Shown: positions 53,023-62,256, counted from the first letter of the stretch. The stretch is DNA of 64,000 nucleotides from DASWID01 sp049682815 (GCA_049682815.1 JBAUII010000006.1:11132-75131), one strand, 5' to 3'. Program-made: numbers and translations. The notes: generated by a model not told the origin, from the letters alone.

Positions 53023-54477
53023 TCAGTAATTTTTGAGTAAGGGCTCCGCCGCCTTAAGAGCAAGATTCCATGACTGAAGTGGGAATACTCCTAGGAGTAA
53101 GGTTACAATTGTCAGTATGGTAAGGGCTAGGGCTGAGAAGGGCTTAAGTGAAGGGAATTCGATTTTTTCCTCTCTCATATAAGCATATACTAGTACCCGT
53201 AAGTAGTAATAAGCCGATATAACGCTGTTCATTATTCCAATGATAGCTAGCCAATAGAAGTTGGCCTTTATTGCCGAAAGAAACACCCTGTATTTTGCAA
53301 AAAAGCCAATAGTTGGAGGAACACCGGCGAGTGAGAACATGAAGATGCCGAATGCGATGGCGATAAGTGGTTTTCTCTGCCAGAGGCCAGAGATATCCTC
53401 AAATGTTTCACATTCTTTTCCATCCTTAGATAGATAGGCTAAGACTCCAAAAGCCCCAAGATTCATAAAAGAATAGGCGAAGAGATAGTATAGCACGCTA
53501 CCGAGACCCGTACCTTTGCCTCCGAGATTCGCTACTACTCCGATCAGCGCATATCCTGCATGGGCGATGCTGGAGTAGGCCAGCATTCTCTTTATACTAT
53601 TCTGTGCGATCGCAGCGAGGTTGCCGATAGTCATGGTAAAGACTGACACAATCCATAAAACATGTGTCCAATCACCTTCAATCTGATAATTAACTACAAA
53701 AAGTATTCTCAGGAGAAAGGCAAAGGCCGCTGCTTTGACTGCTACTGACATAAAACCCGTTACAGTCATAGGAGCCCCTTCATAGATGTCTGGCACCCAT
53801 TGATGCAGGGGAAAAGCGCCGATTTTGAAGATGATACCTGCGAGGATCAACGCCGATCCTACTAGATATAGAGGGTTTCTTATATCAAATCTCAGAGCAA
53901 TCAAATCGAGGAAAATTGTCCCGGAGGCCCCATATAGCAAAGCTATTCCATAAAGGAGTATGGCGGACGAGAACCCTCCCAGGACTAGATACTTCATTCC
54001 CGCCTCTGACGAAAGTACGGATCTTCGATTGAAGCCCGATAGTATATAGACGGAGATCGACATGATTTCGAAACCAAGAAAAAGGGACATGAATTCCTTT
54101 GCGGAGCTGAGGATCATCATTCCCGAGGTTGAGAATAGAACCAGTGAATAGAATTCATTTGGCCTCAAACCCATATTACTTATATATTCCCGGGAAAGGG
54201 TAATGGCGATGAAGCAACTTATGAGGAAAATAATGTTGAAGTATCCGGAAAATACGTCGATCGAAAGCGCTCCCGAAAAGGCTAGCGATGAATTATCTAT
54301 TCGGTTAAGGTTAAGAATAAATGCAATTACGATGCCGATAAGTACTATCCAGAAAAGCTCTTTTTTTCTATCCCGTGCAACCAAAGGGTCAATCACTATA
54401 AGTATCATTCCTGTAATTATTAGTGTAATCTCTGGGCCAATTAGTAGTGTACTCTTAATAATTTCACTCAAGTCCAT
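53023..54477 (-). CDS. nuoN: NADH-quinone oxidoreductase subunit N
   Basis: NuoN is one of the three antiporter-like membrane subunits of complex I. It has about 14 transmembrane segments in 484 residues. The conserved quinone/proton-channel segments include FKIGAFPLHQWVPDIYEGAP, RMLAYSSIAHAGYALIG and LAGVPPTIGFFAKYRVF. It is encoded alone on the minus strand, without nuoL, nuoM or nuoK beside it, whereas nuoABCD lies 3.5 kb away in the opposite orientation. Confidence 0.95.
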   Translation of the reverse strand: MDLSEIIKSTLLIGPEITLIITGMILIVIDPLVARDRKKELFWIVLIGIVIAFILNLNRIDNSSLAFSGALSIDVFSGYFNIIFLISCFIAITLSREYISNMGLRPNEFYSLVLFSTSGMMILSSAKEFMSLFLGFEIMSISVYILSGFNRRSVLSSEAGMKYLVLGGFSSAILLYGIALLYGASGTIFLDLIALRFDIRNPLYLVGSALILAGIIFKIGAFPLHQWVPDIYEGAPMTVTGFMSVAVKAAAFAFLLRILFVVNYQIEGDWTHVLWIVSVFTMTIGNLAAIAQNSIKRMLAYSSIAHAGYALIGVVANLGGKGTGLGSVLYYLFAYSFMNLGAFGVLAYLSKDGKECETFEDISGLWQRKPLIAIAFGIFMFSLAGVPPTIGFFAKYRVFLSAIKANFYWLAIIGIMNSVISAYYYLRVLVYAYMREEKIEFPSLKPFSALALTILTIVTLLLGVFPLQSWNLALKAAEPLLKNY

Positions 54478-54615
54478 TTGTTATCTCCAGTTGGAGGTTT
54501 GATTGCTAGGATATAAGCTGAGTAGGTTAGTATTGTTGAGTGAGGTGCGTATGTCAAGTATTTTATCGGCCGGAATTACGTGTGCTGAAAGAGCTTAAAA
54601 TCTTGTCTGAGTTTA

Positions 54616-55347
54616 TCAAAACATCCCACCGTTGATATGAAGGACCTCGCCCGTTATGTATTCAGATTCTATTAAAAAAATTACTCCCATTGCTATGTCC
54701 TCCGGAGAACCATTTCTCTTCAAAGCGGTGTTTTCCACAGCCTGCTTTTTTTCCTCTTCGCTGAAGTTATCAGGGTACAGTACCGGACCCGGGGCAATGG
54801 CATTAACGTGTATATCTGGAGCAAGTGCGCTGGCCAATGTTCTTGTGAGCATTACGAGTCCTGCCTTCGAAACCAGATATGGAATGTAGTGTTCTGTTTC
54901 TTTGGATATAACTAATGAGTCCACGATGTTTATTATCTTTCCTGAGCCCTTGTCTGACATAATCTTGACCACCTTTTGAGAGCATATAAAAGGACCCTTT
55001 AAATTCGTATCCATGAACAAATCCCAATCGTCCTCGGAGATATCAAGAAGTTGTGTCTTAAAAAAAATTGCGGCGTTATTGACTAAGATGTCTATTGTTT
55101 TAAAATGGGCTATGGTCGATTCGACCAAATTCTCCACTTCATCTGAATTGGAGACATCTGCCTTGACGGCGATGGCGCTTCTACGATTAATCCGATTTAA
55201 GTCGTTTAAGAGTTCCGTCGCATATTTTTCCGACTTGTTATAATTGATTACAATCTTTGCTCCTCGCTCTGCTAAAAGGAGGCAAATAGTCCGCCCGACC
55301 CGTCTAGCGCCTCCGGTTACGATTATTACCTTATCCTTGATATTCAT
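54616..55347 (-). CDS. Short-chain dehydrogenase/reductase
   Basis: This is a Rossmann-fold SDR of 243 residues that uses NAD(P)H. VTGGARRVGRTICLLLAERG is the cofactor-binding start, NNAAIFF the central motif, IINIVDSL and YLVSKAGLVMLTR hold catalytic Ser/Tyr/Lys, and EYITGEVLHINGGMF is a normal C-terminus. The GGARRVGR start resembles pteridine reductase-like SDRs, but the substrate cannot be assigned. It is monocistronic, with nuoN about 140 bp downstream. Confidence 0.88.
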   Translation of the reverse strand: MNIKDKVIIVTGGARRVGRTICLLLAERGAKIVINYNKSEKYATELLNDLNRINRRSAIAVKADVSNSDEVENLVESTIAHFKTIDILVNNAAIFFKTQLLDISEDDWDLFMDTNLKGPFICSQKVVKIMSDKGSGKIINIVDSLVISKETEHYIPYLVSKAGLVMLTRTLASALAPDIHVNAIAPGPVLYPDNFSEEEKKQAVENTALKRNGSPEDIAMGVIFLIESEYITGEVLHINGGMF

Positions 55348-55417
55348 AAAAAGTGTGGTCTAGAGAGAAGGCAATTAATATGGTAATTGATGTAATTATT
55401 TATGAAAAAAACTAGTC

Positions 55418-55903
55418 TTAATTCAACGACAATTTGATCTTATCTATTGCTTCCTTAGCAAATGTATAATCGGGACAATGTTCCAGTGATTTACTGAGTT
55501 CTTCCAGGGCTTTGTTAATCATCCCTTTTGATAGGTAAATCCTTCCTAAGTTAAAGTGGGGATAATGTCTCGGCTCGTATCTCTTTGCGAGTATTGCCTT
55601 TTCCAACCATGGTATTGCTTCATCGTATTCGCCTAGCTCGATTAGATATGCCCCAATATCGTTGTATGGGTTCCCAAAGTCCGGGTCAATTTCGATTGCC
55701 TTTTTACATTGAGCTATTGCCTCATCGAGTTTTCCTTGAAAGCTGCAGGTCCAACCAAGGAATGTGTACGCTTCTGCTGTGGGGTAAACATCAATTGATT
55801 TTCTGTAGTATTCTTCTGCCGAGTCGAAATCATTTACCATTTGGAATTCATAAGCTTTTTGAAAAAGCTTTATAGCTAGAGTTAAATAGTTTTTCTCTGA
55901 CAT
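55418..55903 (-). CDS. Tetratricopeptide-repeat protein
   Basis: This 161-residue protein consists of about four TPR units, for example ADSAEEYYRKSIDVYPTAEA-like, LDEAIAQCKKAIEIDPDFGN and YDEAIPWLEKAILA. There is no signal peptide or other domain. TPR proteins mediate protein contacts. It is 81 bp after the moeB-like gene on the same strand and could be read through from that operon. Its partner is not evident. Confidence 0.82.
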   Translation of the reverse strand: MSEKNYLTLAIKLFQKAYEFQMVNDFDSAEEYYRKSIDVYPTAEAYTFLGWTCSFQGKLDEAIAQCKKAIEIDPDFGNPYNDIGAYLIELGEYDEAIPWLEKAILAKRYEPRHYPHFNLGRIYLSKGMINKALEELSKSLEHCPDYTFAKEAIDKIKLSLN

Positions 55904-55984
55904 TTATGAATCCAGGTATATATTGATATTTCTCATTTTATCACCCGCTAATTATTTAGTCAAAGGAATCCTCGAGAGGAAATA

Positions 55985-56827
55985 TCAATAGATCGGAGAG
56001 GTAGTTAAGTCACACTCCGATTGTTCATAATCAACCATTTCTTTTATGGTTGAATTATCACTGCAGAGGGGGCATTTCGGGTCTCTATTTACGTTTAGTT
56101 CAAGGATGTTCATGTTTAATGTGTTGAATATAAGTAATCTCCCTGAAAGGGTACGTCCAATTTGAAGGATTTCTTTCAGGGTTTCCAAAGCCTGTATCGT
56201 GCCAATCATTCCAGCGACCGCTCCGAGTACCCCTTCTTCTTGGCAGGTTGGTATCATGCCCGCTGGTGGAATTTCGGGGTAGAGGCAGCGATAGCAGGGA
56301 CCACCGGATTGCGGCTTAAATACTGATACCTGACCTTCAAAGCGGAGTATAGCTCCTGAAACTAGGGTCTTTTTCTCAAAGTAGCACGCATCGTTTACAA
56401 GGTAACGCGTCGGAAAATTATCGGAACCGTCCACAATGATGTCGTATCCCTTAATTATCTCCCTTATGTTATTTTTTTTGATCGACTCCTCGTAGACGAT
56501 TACGTTCACATCAGGATTGAGTTTTTGTAATTTTTCCCGTGCAGACACTGTCTTCGGTCTTCCTATATCATCTGTATAGTGAAGAACCTGTCTCTGGAGG
56601 TTGGTTATATCTACCTGATCGGAGTCGGCAATCCCAATCGTACCGACACCCGCCGCGGCAAGGTATAGTGCGATTGGAGAACCCAGACCTCCAGCACCGA
56701 TGCAAAATATCTTGGATCTTAGAAGTCTTTCCTGACCTAAGCCGCCAATTTCAGGAAGTAATATGTTCCTGCTATATCTATATATCTGGTCCTCAGTCAG
56801 TTCAAATTGAAACTCGTCATTTTTCAT
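55985..56827 (-). CDS. moeB: MoeB/ThiF-family adenylyltransferase
   Basis: E1-like enzyme that adenylates the C-terminal Gly of a ubiquitin-like sulfur carrier. IFCIGAGGLGSPIALYLAAA is the ATP site, GIADSDQVDITNLQRQ follows, and two CxxC zinc pairs are present (CYRCLYPE and CPLCSDN). A conserved Cys is in TCQEEGVLGAV. At 280 residues it lacks a C-terminal rhodanese domain, so sulfur must come from another protein. It overlaps the JAMM gene by 11 nt as part of the tusA-cysM-JAMM-moeB operon. Confidence 0.88.
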   Translation of the reverse strand: MKNDEFQFELTEDQIYRYSRNILLPEIGGLGQERLLRSKIFCIGAGGLGSPIALYLAAAGVGTIGIADSDQVDITNLQRQVLHYTDDIGRPKTVSAREKLQKLNPDVNVIVYEESIKKNNIREIIKGYDIIVDGSDNFPTRYLVNDACYFEKKTLVSGAILRFEGQVSVFKPQSGGPCYRCLYPEIPPAGMIPTCQEEGVLGAVAGMIGTIQALETLKEILQIGRTLSGRLLIFNTLNMNILELNVNRDPKCPLCSDNSTIKEMVDYEQSECDLTTSPIY

Positions 56828-57236
56828 CGATCAAATCAATTCCTTTTTCTTTGAAGTTTAAAATAGAATCATCGAGTAACCAGGCCCGTCCGTCATTGTA
56901 TTTGCCGTTCTTAATTGATAGTATGATATAGATCCACTCTGGCCATGCGCGGGACCTATCAAACTCGGATGGTACTGATGGATGATCCGGATGCGAGTGA
57001 TATATGCCCAGGATTTCAAGCCTCTTCTTTCGTGCCCAGTCGTCTGCTTCATAGAAAGACGTGGGATCTAATTCGTAACGATCATGTGCTCTTTCTTCGC
57101 TTAAATTTCTGCACTGTTTGCAGTCTGTAATCTCACCATCTTTGCCAATTAAGACTCCACACACCTCGTTTGGATATCCCGACTCAGCGTGTCTTATTAA
57201 TTCTAGATATGCAGATTTTAAGATCCTTACCACCAT
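56817..57236 (-). CDS. JAMM/MPN+ metalloprotease, Mec-like
   Basis: This 139-residue protein has a JAMM motif: Glu in PNEVCGVLIG, then YHSHPDHPSVPSEFD supplying the two His, Ser and Asp. The fold is the Mov34/MPN family. In mycobacteria, the Mec protein removes cysteine from a sulfur-carrier adduct (CysO-Cys) made by CysM, and this gene sits between cysM-like and moeB-like genes as expected for that role. It overlaps both neighbours by 10-11 nt. Confidence 0.88.
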   Translation of the reverse strand: MVVRILKSAYLELIRHAESGYPNEVCGVLIGKDGEITDCKQCRNLSEERAHDRYELDPTSFYEADDWARKKRLEILGIYHSHPDHPSVPSEFDRSRAWPEWIYIILSIKNGKYNDGRAWLLDDSILNFKEKGIDLIDEK

Positions 57237-58174
57237 ATACCTCCGCTGAGGTATCTGTAACCGCTGTCGGGCAGTACCGTGACCAGAACCCCCTCATCCA
57301 ATCTCTTCGCATACTCCAGCGTAGCATGAATGACCGCACCTCCCGAATGTCCGACAAATATCCCCTCGGTTTTGAGAAGTTCTTTCATGACCCTGTACGA
57401 ATCTTCCGTTGGTATGTACAGTCGTTCGTCAGGAAAGATTGGATCAAATATCCCGGGGACTATTGATGTTGCCATGTGCTTCAAACCTTCCAGTCCATGA
57501 AGGGATTCAGCGGGTTCAATCGATATAACCTTTATATTGGGGTTATATTCTCTTAATCTTTTGCCTGTACCCATTAGTGTACCGCTGGTTCCGACCCCCG
57601 CGAGGAAGTGTGTGATTCTTCCGCGTGTTTGTTGCAAGATTTCTGGTCCTGTAGATTCATAGTGGGAAATCGGATTTAAGGGGTTATTGTACTGATCGGG
57701 CATGAAATATTTATCCGGGTTTTCGGCTCTCAATTTCTGAGCTAGCTTAATTGCACCATCTGAGCCCTCAAGGGGACTGGAATAGATAATTCTAGACCCA
57801 AATGCCTCTAGCGTTTTCTTTCTCTCTATATTTATATTTTCAGGCGTTACTAGCTCAACCCTGTAGCCAAGTGCTGCTCCAAGCATTGCATAAGCAATAG
57901 CTGTGTTTCCAGACGATGAGTCCATAATGACTTTGTCTTTGGTTAATTTGCCAGAGCGGACCCCTTCGAGAATCATCCAAAGTGCAGGGCGATCTTTTAC
58001 GGAGCCTCCCGGGTTAAACCATTCGGCCTTTGCGTAAATCTCAACGTCCGGATTTAGATCCTGTGTTATTTTACCGAGCCTTATGAGTGGCGTGTTCCCA
58101 ATCAGATCTATTACAGAGTCTGCTCTTCTTATCCCAAGAGTGGATTGAATTGCTTTTGTTAATGGGGAATCCAT
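57227..58174 (-). CDS. Cysteine synthase-like PLP enzyme, CysM type
   Basis: Beta-replacement enzyme of the cysteine synthase fold, 315 residues. The PLP Lys is in NPGGSVKDRPAL, the pyrophosphate loop is SSSGNTAIAYAM, and GVGTSGTLMGTG and GHSGGAVIHATLEYA follow. The protein ends YLSGGIWW, unlike OASS enzymes that end in a longer tail. With the JAMM and moeB-like genes it fits the carrier-dependent CysM pathway, using O-phosphoserine or O-acetylserine and a protein thiocarboxylate. This role is inferred from context. Confidence 0.87.
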   Translation of the reverse strand: MDSPLTKAIQSTLGIRRADSVIDLIGNTPLIRLGKITQDLNPDVEIYAKAEWFNPGGSVKDRPALWMILEGVRSGKLTKDKVIMDSSSGNTAIAYAMLGAALGYRVELVTPENINIERKKTLEAFGSRIIYSSPLEGSDGAIKLAQKLRAENPDKYFMPDQYNNPLNPISHYESTGPEILQQTRGRITHFLAGVGTSGTLMGTGKRLREYNPNIKVISIEPAESLHGLEGLKHMATSIVPGIFDPIFPDERLYIPTEDSYRVMKELLKTEGIFVGHSGGAVIHATLEYAKRLDEGVLVTVLPDSGYRYLSGGIWW

Positions 58175-58410
58175 TAGCGGCGCTCAATTAAGATCATGTA
58201 GAAATCACCTTTCTGACGAATTTCCAGGATTCTATGCCCCTCTTCCTTTACACTTCGTGGGACATTGGTTAAGGGTTCTCCGTCTCTCAGGATCACTTCT
58301 AAAATCTGTCCGGAGCGTAAGGTATCGAGTTTTAGTTTTGTTTTTACAAATGTCATGGGACAAATTTCTTTAGTTATATCAATTGTTTGATCTGCAAGTT
58401 TTGTGCTCAT
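58174..58410 (-). CDS. TusA-like sulfur-carrier protein
   Basis: This 78-residue protein is of the TusA/SirA family, small cytoplasmic proteins that carry persulfide on a conserved cysteine. The ICPMTFVKTKLKLDTLRSGQ segment contains the catalytic Cys in the CPxxxxxxK motif, here at residue 17. No ubiquitin-like Gly-Gly tail is present, so it is not itself a ThiS/MoaD-type carrier. It is the first gene of the operon, its stop overlapping the cysM-like start by one base. Confidence 0.9.
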   Translation of the reverse strand: MSTKLADQTIDITKEICPMTFVKTKLKLDTLRSGQILEVILRDGEPLTNVPRSVKEEGHRILEIRQKGDFYMILIERR

Positions 58411-58570
58411 CTCTTGTAAGATCAGATAAAATAAAAGTATTTATGTCTGTTAGGTTACCACAAAAAAGGGAAGAGACAAATAGCTATATGTTAACAAAAT
58501 TACAATGATAAGGTGGGGTTGAGGTGCGGTGTTAATCGGATTCAATCATATGAAATTCTTAATGTCTTTC

Positions 58571-59275
58571 TTAACTATTTCCGTGTTCCAACCAAGATAT
58601 GATGGATTCAAAAATAAGCTTTCCGTCTCTCCCCCCTAGAACTTCCTCACAGCATCTTTCAGGGTGTGGCATCATCCCTAGAATATTACCTTGTGGACTT
58701 AATATTCCAGCGATGTTTTCAAGAGATCCATTTGGGTTTGATTCCGAGTTTACCAGTCCGTCTTGATCACAATATTTAAAGGCAATTAGGGAATTTTCCT
58801 TCAGGTATTTGATATCATCGTGATCAGCGTAATAGTTGCCCTCGGCATGCGCTATAGGTATTTTTAGTACATCTCCTTTGTCAAAGATATGAGTGAACGG
58901 GCTTGTGTTGTTTTCAATACGAATGTCAACCCATTTGCATATAAACTTTGTCGAGGAATTCTTAATAAACGCACCGGGAAGTAGCCTTGCCTCGACTAGA
59001 ATTTGAAACCCATTGCAAATTCCTATTATAAGTTTTCCCATTTTAGCGAAATTCTTTACCTCCTTCATTATATTAGAGAACCTCGCTATGGCGCCCGTTC
59101 TTAAGTAGTCTCCGTATGAAAACCCGCCAGGCAATATTAAACAATCTAAACCGTCCAAAGATTTACTATCGTGCCAGACATATTCACATCTTTGATCAAA
59201 TACGTGCTTTATCGCATGATAGCAGTCATGATCGCAGTTTGAGCCTGGGAAGACGATAATTCCAAAGTTTGCCAT
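58571..59275 (-). CDS. purQ: Phosphoribosylformylglycinamidine synthase subunit PurQ
   Basis: PurQ is the class I glutamine amidotransferase that supplies ammonia to FGAM synthetase. PGSNCDHDCYHAIKHVF begins it, LILPGGFSYGDYLRTGAIAR and IIGICNGFQILVEARLLPGA contain the catalytic Cys, and MMPHPERCCEEVLGG the His/Glu. The 234-residue length is typical of stand-alone PurQ. It acts with PurS, encoded 140 bp upstream on the same strand, and with PurL, which is not in the window. Confidence 0.96.
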   Translation of the reverse strand: MANFGIIVFPGSNCDHDCYHAIKHVFDQRCEYVWHDSKSLDGLDCLILPGGFSYGDYLRTGAIARFSNIMKEVKNFAKMGKLIIGICNGFQILVEARLLPGAFIKNSSTKFICKWVDIRIENNTSPFTHIFDKGDVLKIPIAHAEGNYYADHDDIKYLKENSLIAFKYCDQDGLVNSESNPNGSLENIAGILSPQGNILGMMPHPERCCEEVLGGRDGKLIFESIISWLEHGNS

Positions 59276-59414
59276 TAACTACTCAGTGCCATTTTATATA
59301 AGAGTCAATATTTGCTTAACCGAAATTCTCAGATCGAGAAGATGAAATCAGGGAGTCTCAATTACTGTTTCTCGGTAACCTTAATTCCTCCTTAGAGGCT
59401 TTCATTCTGAATAA

Positions 59415-59663
59415 TCACTTAATGCTGATAATGAAATCTTCAATCACCGGATTTGCCAGAAGTTTGTTACACATTTCCTCAACTAGTGCTTTAACGTTTT
59501 CTCTGTCGGTGTCTTTTACCGTCAGTTCGATCAGCTTTCCGACTCTGGTTTCTTTCACTTGATTATAACCCAGGTTATGAAGGGCTGACAGCACGGTTTT
59601 ACCTTGCGGATCCAACACCACAGATTTTAGCTTTACTTCGACTTTGACTTTAAAATCCTTCAT
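59415..59663 (-). CDS. purS: Phosphoribosylformylglycinamidine synthase subunit PurS
   Basis: PurS is an 82-residue homodimeric subunit that bridges PurQ and small PurL. The KVEVKLKSVVLDPQGKTVLS start and LGYNQVKETRVGKLIELTV segment are diagnostic. It is upstream of purQ and downstream of parB in the direction of transcription. Its presence shows that the organism has the three-part FGAM synthetase. Confidence 0.95.
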   Translation of the reverse strand: MKDFKVKVEVKLKSVVLDPQGKTVLSALHNLGYNQVKETRVGKLIELTVKDTDRENVKALVEEMCNKLLANPVIEDFIISIK

Positions 59664-59699
59664 TTTCTTGCCGTTGGTTCTGCCACGAGGGTTTATTGT

Positions 59700-60554
59700 T
59701 TAACCTCTTGTCATTAACGATTCAATGATTCTTTCCAGATCATCAAGGGAATAGTATTCGATTTCGATTTTGCCCTTACCATTCCTGTCAATGATTTTGA
59801 TCTGAGTCCCCAATACTCTCTTCAGTCGTTCTGTGACATTGCTAATAAAGGGGTCAACGTATTTTTGCTTTTTATCAGATTCCCTCTCTTTGATTGAACC
59901 TTGTACAAGTTTTTCTGTCTGCCTCACCGAGAGTTTATTTCGTTTTATTAGCTCAAGAATCTCTAGTGCCTTGCTATGTGATTCGATGCTCAGGATTGCC
60001 CTCGCGTGTCCTGCACTGATTTCCCTGTTTCTTATTGCCTGTTTTACCCGCTCAGGGAGCTTTAGGAGTCTAATTTGATTTGTTATTGTAGATCTATCCT
60101 TTCCTATTCTTTTTGAGATCTCATCGTGGGTTAATCCAAAATCTCCAATGAGTTGCTCGTACGCAATTGCCTCCTCTATCGGGTTTAAATCTTCTCTCTG
60201 AAGATTCTCAATCAACGCTAGTTCCAGTATCTCGCTATCGGAAGCATCCTTAAGGATGATTGGTATCCTTTTTAGGCCAGCTCTTTGAGCTGCTCTCCAG
60301 CGTCGTTCGCCTGCAATGATTTCATAGCTATTCCCAATCTTTCTTCCTACTAGAGGCTGTAACATTCCCTTTTCTTTGATTGATGATGCAAGCTCATCGA
60401 TACCATCTTCGTCAAATTCTTTTCTCGGCTGGTAGGAGTTTGGTTTAATTTGATCGATATCGGCTAGAACATATCCTTTTGCCCCCTCGTCGATTGGGAT
60501 GAGTGAATCGAGTCCTCTACCCAAAGTGACTTTCTTCAACCTTTTCACCTCCAT
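59700..60554 (-). CDS. parB: Chromosome-partitioning protein ParB
   Basis: ParB binds parS centromere sites and spreads as a CTP-dependent clamp. VTLGRGLDSLIP is the usual start, GERRWRAAQRAGLKRIPII lies in the CTPase domain, and ALIENLQREDLNPIEEAIAY with KDRSTITNQIRLLKLPERV is the helix-turn-helix region. The length of 284 residues is normal. It overlaps parA by 38 nt. I did not find a canonical parS near it by eye. Confidence 0.96.
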   Translation of the reverse strand: MEVKRLKKVTLGRGLDSLIPIDEGAKGYVLADIDQIKPNSYQPRKEFDEDGIDELASSIKEKGMLQPLVGRKIGNSYEIIAGERRWRAAQRAGLKRIPIILKDASDSEILELALIENLQREDLNPIEEAIAYEQLIGDFGLTHDEISKRIGKDRSTITNQIRLLKLPERVKQAIRNREISAGHARAILSIESHSKALEILELIKRNKLSVRQTEKLVQGSIKERESDKKQKYVDPFISNVTERLKRVLGTQIKIIDRNGKGKIEIEYYSLDDLERIIESLMTRG

Positions 60555-61323
60555 GCCTTGCTATGATCTCTTGGGCGAGGTACATATAGCTCTCGGCTCC
60601 GACGGATTTGCTATCATACAACAGAACTGGCTTTCCGTGGCTCGGTGCTTCCGCAAGCCTAACGTTCCTAGGAATTCTTGTCTGGAACACCAGATCTTTG
60701 AAGTAATCAATCACTTCATTTGCAACTACATGACATATTTTGTTTCTTGGATCGAACATTGTTAAAAGATAACCTTCGATTTCAAGATTCGGGTTTAGTC
60801 TCTGATTGATTAGTGAAATTGTTCTCTTAAGCTGTCCAAGTCCTTCCATAGCATAGTACTCGCACTGAACCGGTATGATAACAGAATTCGCAGCGGTAAG
60901 GGCATTTACTGTTAGTAAACTAAGTGATGGCGGACTGTCAATAAATATGTAGTCGTATTCATTTACTATCGGTTCAATAACGTCTTTCAGTCTCCATTCG
61001 CGTCTTTCAACGTATATTAGCTCTATCTCTGCTCCCGTAAGTGAAGAATTTGACGGTGCGACACTAAGGTAGCCTTTTAGGATCTCAGGTTCCAATTCCA
61101 CTATTGTTTCTTTAATACTAACCTCACCAAGTAAGGCATTATAGATGCTTTTCTCAACCTTCTCCTTGTCGATACCGACACCACTTGTAGCATTACCCTG
61201 CGGGTCGAAATCAATAAATATGGATTTCTTATGGGCAGCGGCAAGACAGGCTGAAAGATTTACAACGGTAGTTGTCTTCCCGACGCCACCCTTTTGATTT
61301 GCGACACATATTATTTTCCCCAT
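60517..61323 (-). CDS. parA: Chromosome-partitioning ATPase ParA (Soj)
   Basis: ParA is the Walker-type ATPase that moves ParB-bound origins. The deviant Walker A is VANQKGGVGKTTTVVNLSAC, DFDPQGNATSGVG is the switch, and YIFIDSPPSLSLLTVNAL holds Walker B. The 268-residue size is typical of chromosomal Soj proteins. It overlaps parB. Upstream is a 933-bp AT-rich gap; no rsmG or mnmG is seen. Confidence 0.96.
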   Translation of the reverse strand: MGKIICVANQKGGVGKTTTVVNLSACLAAAHKKSIFIDFDPQGNATSGVGIDKEKVEKSIYNALLGEVSIKETIVELEPEILKGYLSVAPSNSSLTGAEIELIYVERREWRLKDVIEPIVNEYDYIFIDSPPSLSLLTVNALTAANSVIIPVQCEYYAMEGLGQLKRTISLINQRLNPNLEIEGYLLTMFDPRNKICHVVANEVIDYFKDLVFQTRIPRNVRLAEAPSHGKPVLLYDSKSVGAESYMYLAQEIIARHGGEKVEESHFG

Positions 61324-62256
61324 ATTGACGGTTTCCGTATGATCTAAAAAGCCTGGTTGAAACTGTTATATAAAATTTCGGCAGTTGATCAATTCAAAAT
61401 TAAGAATGCAGTATTTCGATGTAAATCCGATATCGCACTCATTCTTGAAAATAACGCTGTGTCTGAACCTTCCGAAAAAATATGACTATGATCAGGCAAA
61501 TTAAATTTATTTTTAATATCATATTATCCATTCCTATCTTATTCTGCAATACTCGAACTGTGATGAATGTGATTATATAAATGCTTTTTAATAGTTAGCG
61601 CATCGCTGTTGACGGAATTCGCGGCACCTCCCTCGCCGACATAGAAATTATAGTAGTAGAAAAAATCATTTATATCTATTTTGTGGGATTCTTGAAATTA
61701 GTCTCTTTGTTGCTTTGATCATAAATTCAGGCCCGTTTCGATAATATCTGTAATAACTTTAGGCTGTTACAGTATGCTAGATATAGAAGTTAATTTAATT
61801 TAACCGGGAGCACGACCGTAGCGTTACTTAATATGAATCTGCAATCCTCTAACCGCGAGATTCAAAAGAAACCTATTGTCATAATTGCGACTATATCGTC
61901 GACGCTAGAGTCTGTGAATGGGGAACAGTATTAAACGCGTTGATCTGCCTTTTATTGGATGAAATATTAGTGTATCTTTTGTCCACGCTTTTCATCTCAG
62001 ATTTAAGTGAATTTAATGGGATTCGAGAAAAAGTATCAGCGTATTTCTTCACTAAAATGGTAAAGAATTGAATACGAGTCACTTACTGATCAGTATGGAG
62101 GATTGATTACGATAAATCTGAAAAATCTTGTTATCAATTCAGATAATATCGAAAATAAAAATTTAATTCTTTTTTTTTCAAATCCGCATCCTCTTTTTTG
62201 AATTTAGCTGTTATTTCAAAATAGTAGGGATAGAAATAAGCGAATCACTGGTTTAT
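61324..62256. other. 933-bp AT-rich non-coding stretch next to parA
   Basis: No convincing gene is seen on either strand. An imperfect palindrome CTGTAA...TTACAG lies at 61748-61772. One TTATCCATT at about 61525 is close to, but not, a DnaA box. The 5' half presumably carries the parA promoter and the 3' half that of the DUF3943 gene. The region could hold a regulatory RNA or a degraded gene that I cannot recognise. Confidence 0.5.

Noticed and set aside
61891..62082. 63-residue ORF on the minus strand in the gap after parA
   Set aside because: It has no ribosome binding site, no family resemblance, and lies in AT-rich DNA where short frames arise by chance.
61324..62256. parS sites near parAB
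   Set aside because: No 16-bp palindrome of the GTTTCACGTGAAAC type was found by reading; a motif search would be decisive.
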